A stretch of DNA of 64,000 nucleotides from Lachnospiraceae bacterium AC2031 (GTDB taxonomy: Bacteria > Bacillota > Clostridia > Lachnospirales > Lachnospiraceae), in NCBI GenBank assembly GCA_000687975.1, contig JIAB01000001.1:3076001-3140000 (forward strand). The letters run 5' to 3'. Numbering within the stretch: the first letter of the stretch is position 1; each line of letters opens with the position of its first letter. The notes under the pieces are model-generated. The model ran no database searches and was not told where the DNA came from. It saw only the letters and a list, made by a program, of their open reading frames with translations. Shown here piece after piece: positions 61,513 through 64,000 of this stretch. A program made the translations under genes and the position numbers.

Positions 61513-62508
61513 ATGGTGAAGATTAGAAGATTTATGAAGGCGACTGCGACAATGGCGGCGCTGTCTGTTATAATAAGTGGTTGTGGGCATGCGGAAAGCT
61601 TTTCGGTTTACGATGTTCCTACAGTTGCAACTACAGAGGCTACAACAGAAGAGGTTTCAACTACTGCAACAACTGAAGCAACCACAGAAAAATCCAAAAC
61701 AGAAGATAAAGACAAGGATAAAGATGAAGCAACTTCATCGGATGCTACTAATAAAGATGCATCTAATGATTCTTCAGATGATAAGACATCCGATGATACT
61801 TCTAAAGAAACTTCTGACGATCATACATACCAGTATGATCCAAGCGAAGTAAAGTTAGATCCTCAGGGAGAGCCTCTCAGTGATGCTCAGGATTTTGTTC
61901 TTTTAACTGATGAGATTCCAGATGCTGTACTGGAAATCAGATATTATACTGATTACAACTTCGTAGGTACAAGGGTAAATGGTTACGAAGAGCCTGTGGC
62001 ACTTATGACAAAAGAAGCAGCCAGCGCTCTTAAAGAAGTAAATGAGGATTTAAAGGCTCAGGGTTATCGAATCAAGATATACGATGCTTATAGACCGCAG
62101 ACCGCAGTGAACCATTTTGTTTCGTGGGCTAGTGATTCGGCAGATACAAAGATGAAGGAATATTTTTATCCAGATCTTGATAAGTCTGTGTTGATTCCTC
62201 AGGGTTATATAGGTCAACATTCAGGACATAGTCGAGGTAGTACTGTGGACTTGACTCTTGTGTTTGATGAAACTGGCGAAGAGGTGGATATGGGAGGAAC
62301 CTTCGATTTCTTTGGTACTGTGTCACATCCGGACTATACAGGAATTACAGAAGAGCAGTACGCAAATCGAATGATCCTGCGAAATGCCATGACAGCACAC
62401 GGATTTAAACCACTGTCCACCGAGTGGTGGCATTTCTCTTTGCAGAGCGAGCCATACCCAAACACATATTTCGACTTCCCGGTTAATTCAGACTCGGTCG
62501 GACGCTAA
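61513..62508 (+). CDS. VanX/DdpX-type D-Ala-D-Ala dipeptidase, lipoprotein
   Basis: A 331-residue protein. Lipoprotein-type signal (AALSVIISGCGHAE), a Thr/Ser/Asp/Lys-rich spacer (about 40-120), then an M15D peptidase domain: RIKIYDAYRPQTAV, GQHSGHSRGSTVDLTL (zinc His/Asp) and STEWWHFSL (zinc His). It would cleave D-Ala-D-Ala dipeptides outside the cell; known VanX is cytoplasmic, so this lipid-anchored form is likely a wall-recycling enzyme instead of a resistance factor. It is bracketed by inverted family C repeats. Confidence 0.88.
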   Translation: MVKIRRFMKATATMAALSVIISGCGHAESFSVYDVPTVATTEATTEEVSTTATTEATTEKSKTEDKDKDKDEATSSDATNKDASNDSSDDKTSDDTSKETSDDHTYQYDPSEVKLDPQGEPLSDAQDFVLLTDEIPDAVLEIRYYTDYNFVGTRVNGYEEPVALMTKEAASALKEVNEDLKAQGYRIKIYDAYRPQTAVNHFVSWASDSADTKMKEYFYPDLDKSVLIPQGYIGQHSGHSRGSTVDLTLVFDETGEEVDMGGTFDFFGTVSHPDYTGITEEQYANRMILRNAMTAHGFKPLSTEWWHFSLQSEPYPNTYFDFPVNSDSVGR

Positions 62509-62545
62509 AATGAGTCAAAGTGGCTCTCTCGCCAATCGACTCATT
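62509..62545. repeat. Family C palindromic repeat
   Basis: AATGAGTCAAAGTGGCTCTC and CGACTCATT, with inner GGCTCTCTCGCC. It starts next to the TAA stop of the VanX-like gene and ends just before the next gene's ribosome-binding site. Confidence 0.85.
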
Positions 62546-62557
62546 GTGGAGGAAATG

Positions 62558-62851
62558 ATGGATAGTGATTTTAAGAGAGAATGGACGCGTGAAAAGGACA
62601 GCTTGATGAGGGCTATAAAGTCTCTTGGTTTCCCAGAGGAGCTGGGTGAAGCGGTAGCCAAGAATCTTGGTAGTCCAAAGGCTATGAATAGAATGACTGT
62701 GTATCTTGAGAATGTGCAGCCTAAGACGCCAGAGCTTGTAGTAGATGAGATGCTGGCAATCCTCAGTGATATTGAGGCTTGGCGAACCAAGAAAGACAGC
62801 ATCGAAGCCAACGCACGCTACAACGAAGTATTAAATGAAGGTTTATTTTAG
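62558..62851 (+). CDS. Small protein of unknown function
   Basis: A 97-residue helical protein (MDSDFKREWTREKDSLMRAIKSLGF...). Start 62558 was chosen because GTGGAGG lies 6 bases before it; ATG 62510 lies inside a family C repeat. It is followed by 62863 after 11 bases. No family recognised. Confidence 0.65.
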   Translation: MDSDFKREWTREKDSLMRAIKSLGFPEELGEAVAKNLGSPKAMNRMTVYLENVQPKTPELVVDEMLAILSDIEAWRTKKDSIEANARYNEVLNEGLF

Positions 62852-62862
62852 GGGGATTTGTT

Positions 62863-63162
62863 ATGGATTGGTTAATTTATGTAATTGCATTTTTCGCAGC
62901 TATATGTGTGGGAATTACAGTTCTCGTAAAGAAGCTTGGTGTGAAGAAGTCGCCGTATTTGATATTTGGCATTGTTGATGTGGTGCTAGGTATTTTGATC
63001 CTGATCTTCGCACTGATCGATTTTAAGGTTTCGGTGGGCGAATTCGCTGGATTCTTTGGTCAGCTGGCTCTTATTTTTGGCGAGCCGATCGTCGGCGGGC
63101 TTCTTATAATCGACATCATCGTGTGGCTTGTGAACCGCAAAAAGCAAAATATTACACTATAA
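62863..63162 (+). CDS. Small membrane protein
   Basis: A 99-residue protein with membrane segments (LIYVIAFFAAICVGITVLV; YLIFGIVDVVLGILILIFAL; VGGLLIIDIIVWLV). TAGGGGG precedes the ATG. It forms an operon with its neighbours. Function unknown. Confidence 0.65.
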   Translation: MDWLIYVIAFFAAICVGITVLVKKLGVKKSPYLIFGIVDVVLGILILIFALIDFKVSVGEFAGFFGQLALIFGEPIVGGLLIIDIIVWLVNRKKQNITL

Positions 63163-63177
63163 ATAAAGGACACTAAA

Positions 63178-64000
63178 ATGACTAAGAAAGAAATTAACGA
63201 GATCAAATCTCTTTTTGACACTATTCAGGACTGCAACATCCTGAAGCTGGCCGGCTGCTATGTCAACGGCGAGAAGACGAAGGTGAAGACCTTCAGCGAT
63301 TCATTCTACAACCTGCCTGAGGAGGAGATGTACAAGTACCTGGAGATTTTCCGTCGTACGCTGTCGGGTACTCCTGGCAAGAATCTTGTAGACATGAGCT
63401 TCGTAGATCAGGAGGCGTCAAATGACATTTCCGGCAAAGGCCTTCTGCAGAAACTGCGCAAGTCTGAGTTAAATGACGAAGCTACTCTGAATGCTTTCTA
63501 CGATAAGGTTATCGAGAATTATAACTACGTTGGTAATTATCTGATTCTTCTGATCCATCAGGCTTATGATATTCCTGGTGTAACAACTGACGGAATCGAG
63601 ATGGACGATGCATCTGACGAGATCTATAGCTACATTCTTTGCAGCATCTGTCCTATGAAGCTGACCAAGCCTGGTCTTGGTTTCGATGACGACCTTGGCG
63701 AGATTCATACACTGCGTCAGATCTTCGCGGTCGAGCTTCCTGACACAGGTTTTCTGTACCCAGCCTTCAACGAGCGTAGTTCTGACGATAGCGCCATTCT
63801 TTATTCAACTCGAAAGACAGACATTCTTCAGGATGCATTTATCGAGAAGGTGCTTGATGTTTCCGCCACACTTCCTGCAAAGCAGCAGAAGGAGGGCTTC
63901 AACGAGCTTGTAACTACAGTTCTGGGCCGCGACTCAAGCTTCGAGACTGTGCTTTCAATTCAGGAGAATCTGAAGAACACTGTAAAAGAAAAGAAGAACG
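63178..64000 (+). CDS. DUF4317 protein (3' end missing)
   Basis: The open frame begins at 63178 (AAAGGACACTAAAATG) and runs past the right edge: 274 complete codons are visible. The start TKKEINEIKSLF and LKLAGCYVNGEKTKVKTFSD, and the later NYVGNYLILLIHQAYDIPGV, match DUF4317, a family typical of Lachnospiraceae and other Clostridia. Function unknown. Confidence 0.85.
   Translation, partial: MTKKEINEIKSLFDTIQDCNILKLAGCYVNGEKTKVKTFSDSFYNLPEEEMYKYLEIFRRTLSGTPGKNLVDMSFVDQEASNDISGKGLLQKLRKSELNDEATLNAFYDKVIENYNYVGNYLILLIHQAYDIPGVTTDGIEMDDASDEIYSYILCSICPMKLTKPGLGFDDDLGEIHTLRQIFAVELPDTGFLYPAFNERSSDDSAILYSTRKTDILQDAFIEKVLDVSATLPAKQQKEGFNELVTTVLGRDSSFETVLSIQENLKNTVKEKKN

Noticed and set aside
61513-62508. 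VanX-like gene as a vancomycin-resistance gene
   Set aside because: It is a lipoprotein with no vanH/vanA/vanRS neighbours; a wall-recycling role is more likely.

Overview
The window looks like a chromosomal segment of a Lachnospiraceae-type Firmicute, probably a gut or rumen Butyrivibrio/Pseudobutyrivibrio relative. This is inferred from gene content: choline/cell-wall-binding-like WYYF repeats on secreted proteins, abundant lipoproteins with Thr/Ser/Asp-rich linkers, a DUF4317 protein, DUF234 ATPase, WYL regulator, plus strong Gly/Ala-rich Shine-Dalgarno starts and low-to-moderate GC. No rRNA, tRNA, integrase or transposase gene was seen.

Layout. 1-28.9 kb is host-like: a leucine-rich-repeat surface protein (cut at the left edge), two alpha/beta hydrolases, three tandem paralogous lipoproteins on the minus strand, a two-domain flavodoxin-like reductase, a sigma factor with its anti-sigma protein and a second sensor-like paralogue, a GGDEF protein, a LURP-one protein, a large secreted acetylesterase/glycosidase-like protein, an ABC-F ATPase, a second WYYF-repeat surface protein, an FtsX-type permease and a WYL regulator. 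28.9-35.6 kb is an accessory stretch of small regulators (XRE, Lrp, an RpoA-CTD-like protein), a VWA protein with a helical partner and a GNAT enzyme, and unknown small proteins. 35.6-43.5 kb is an AT-rich type I-C CRISPR-Cas locus: cas3, cas5c, cas8c and cas7c are intact, but cas4 is cut short and joined to what looks like the last codons of cas2, so cas1 and nearly all of cas2 are gone; a 16-repeat array follows. 43.5-46.7 kb carries a compact cassette of GIY-YIG/DUF2075 ATPase, MazG-like pyrophosphohydrolase and HNH nuclease, a plausible defence module. 46.7-51.8 kb has a NERD/zinc-finger protein behind a candidate structured RNA, a macrodomain protein and small unknown genes. 51.9-64 kb returns to host-like genes: a DUF234 ATPase, two pairs of duplicated membrane proteins, DUF2804, SfsA, a TIM-barrel-like protein, a remnant of a histidine phosphatase, an LppM-like lipoprotein, a VanX-like dipeptidase and a DUF4317 protein (cut at the right edge).

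Scattered through the host-like parts are three families of short palindromic intergenic repeats: A (GTGCAGTGGGGAC arms), B (GCCAnTGGGGACGGTTCTC) and C (AATGAGTC...GACTCATT with an inner hairpin). They are absent from the AT-rich island between about 29 and 55 kb, which supports that island being a later arrival. Family C copies form stop codons, bracket whole genes, and in one case encode the linker between two protein domains. A separate, roughly 75-bp promoter-like element occurs three times between 32.1 and 35.7 kb, the last copy about 400 bp before cas3.
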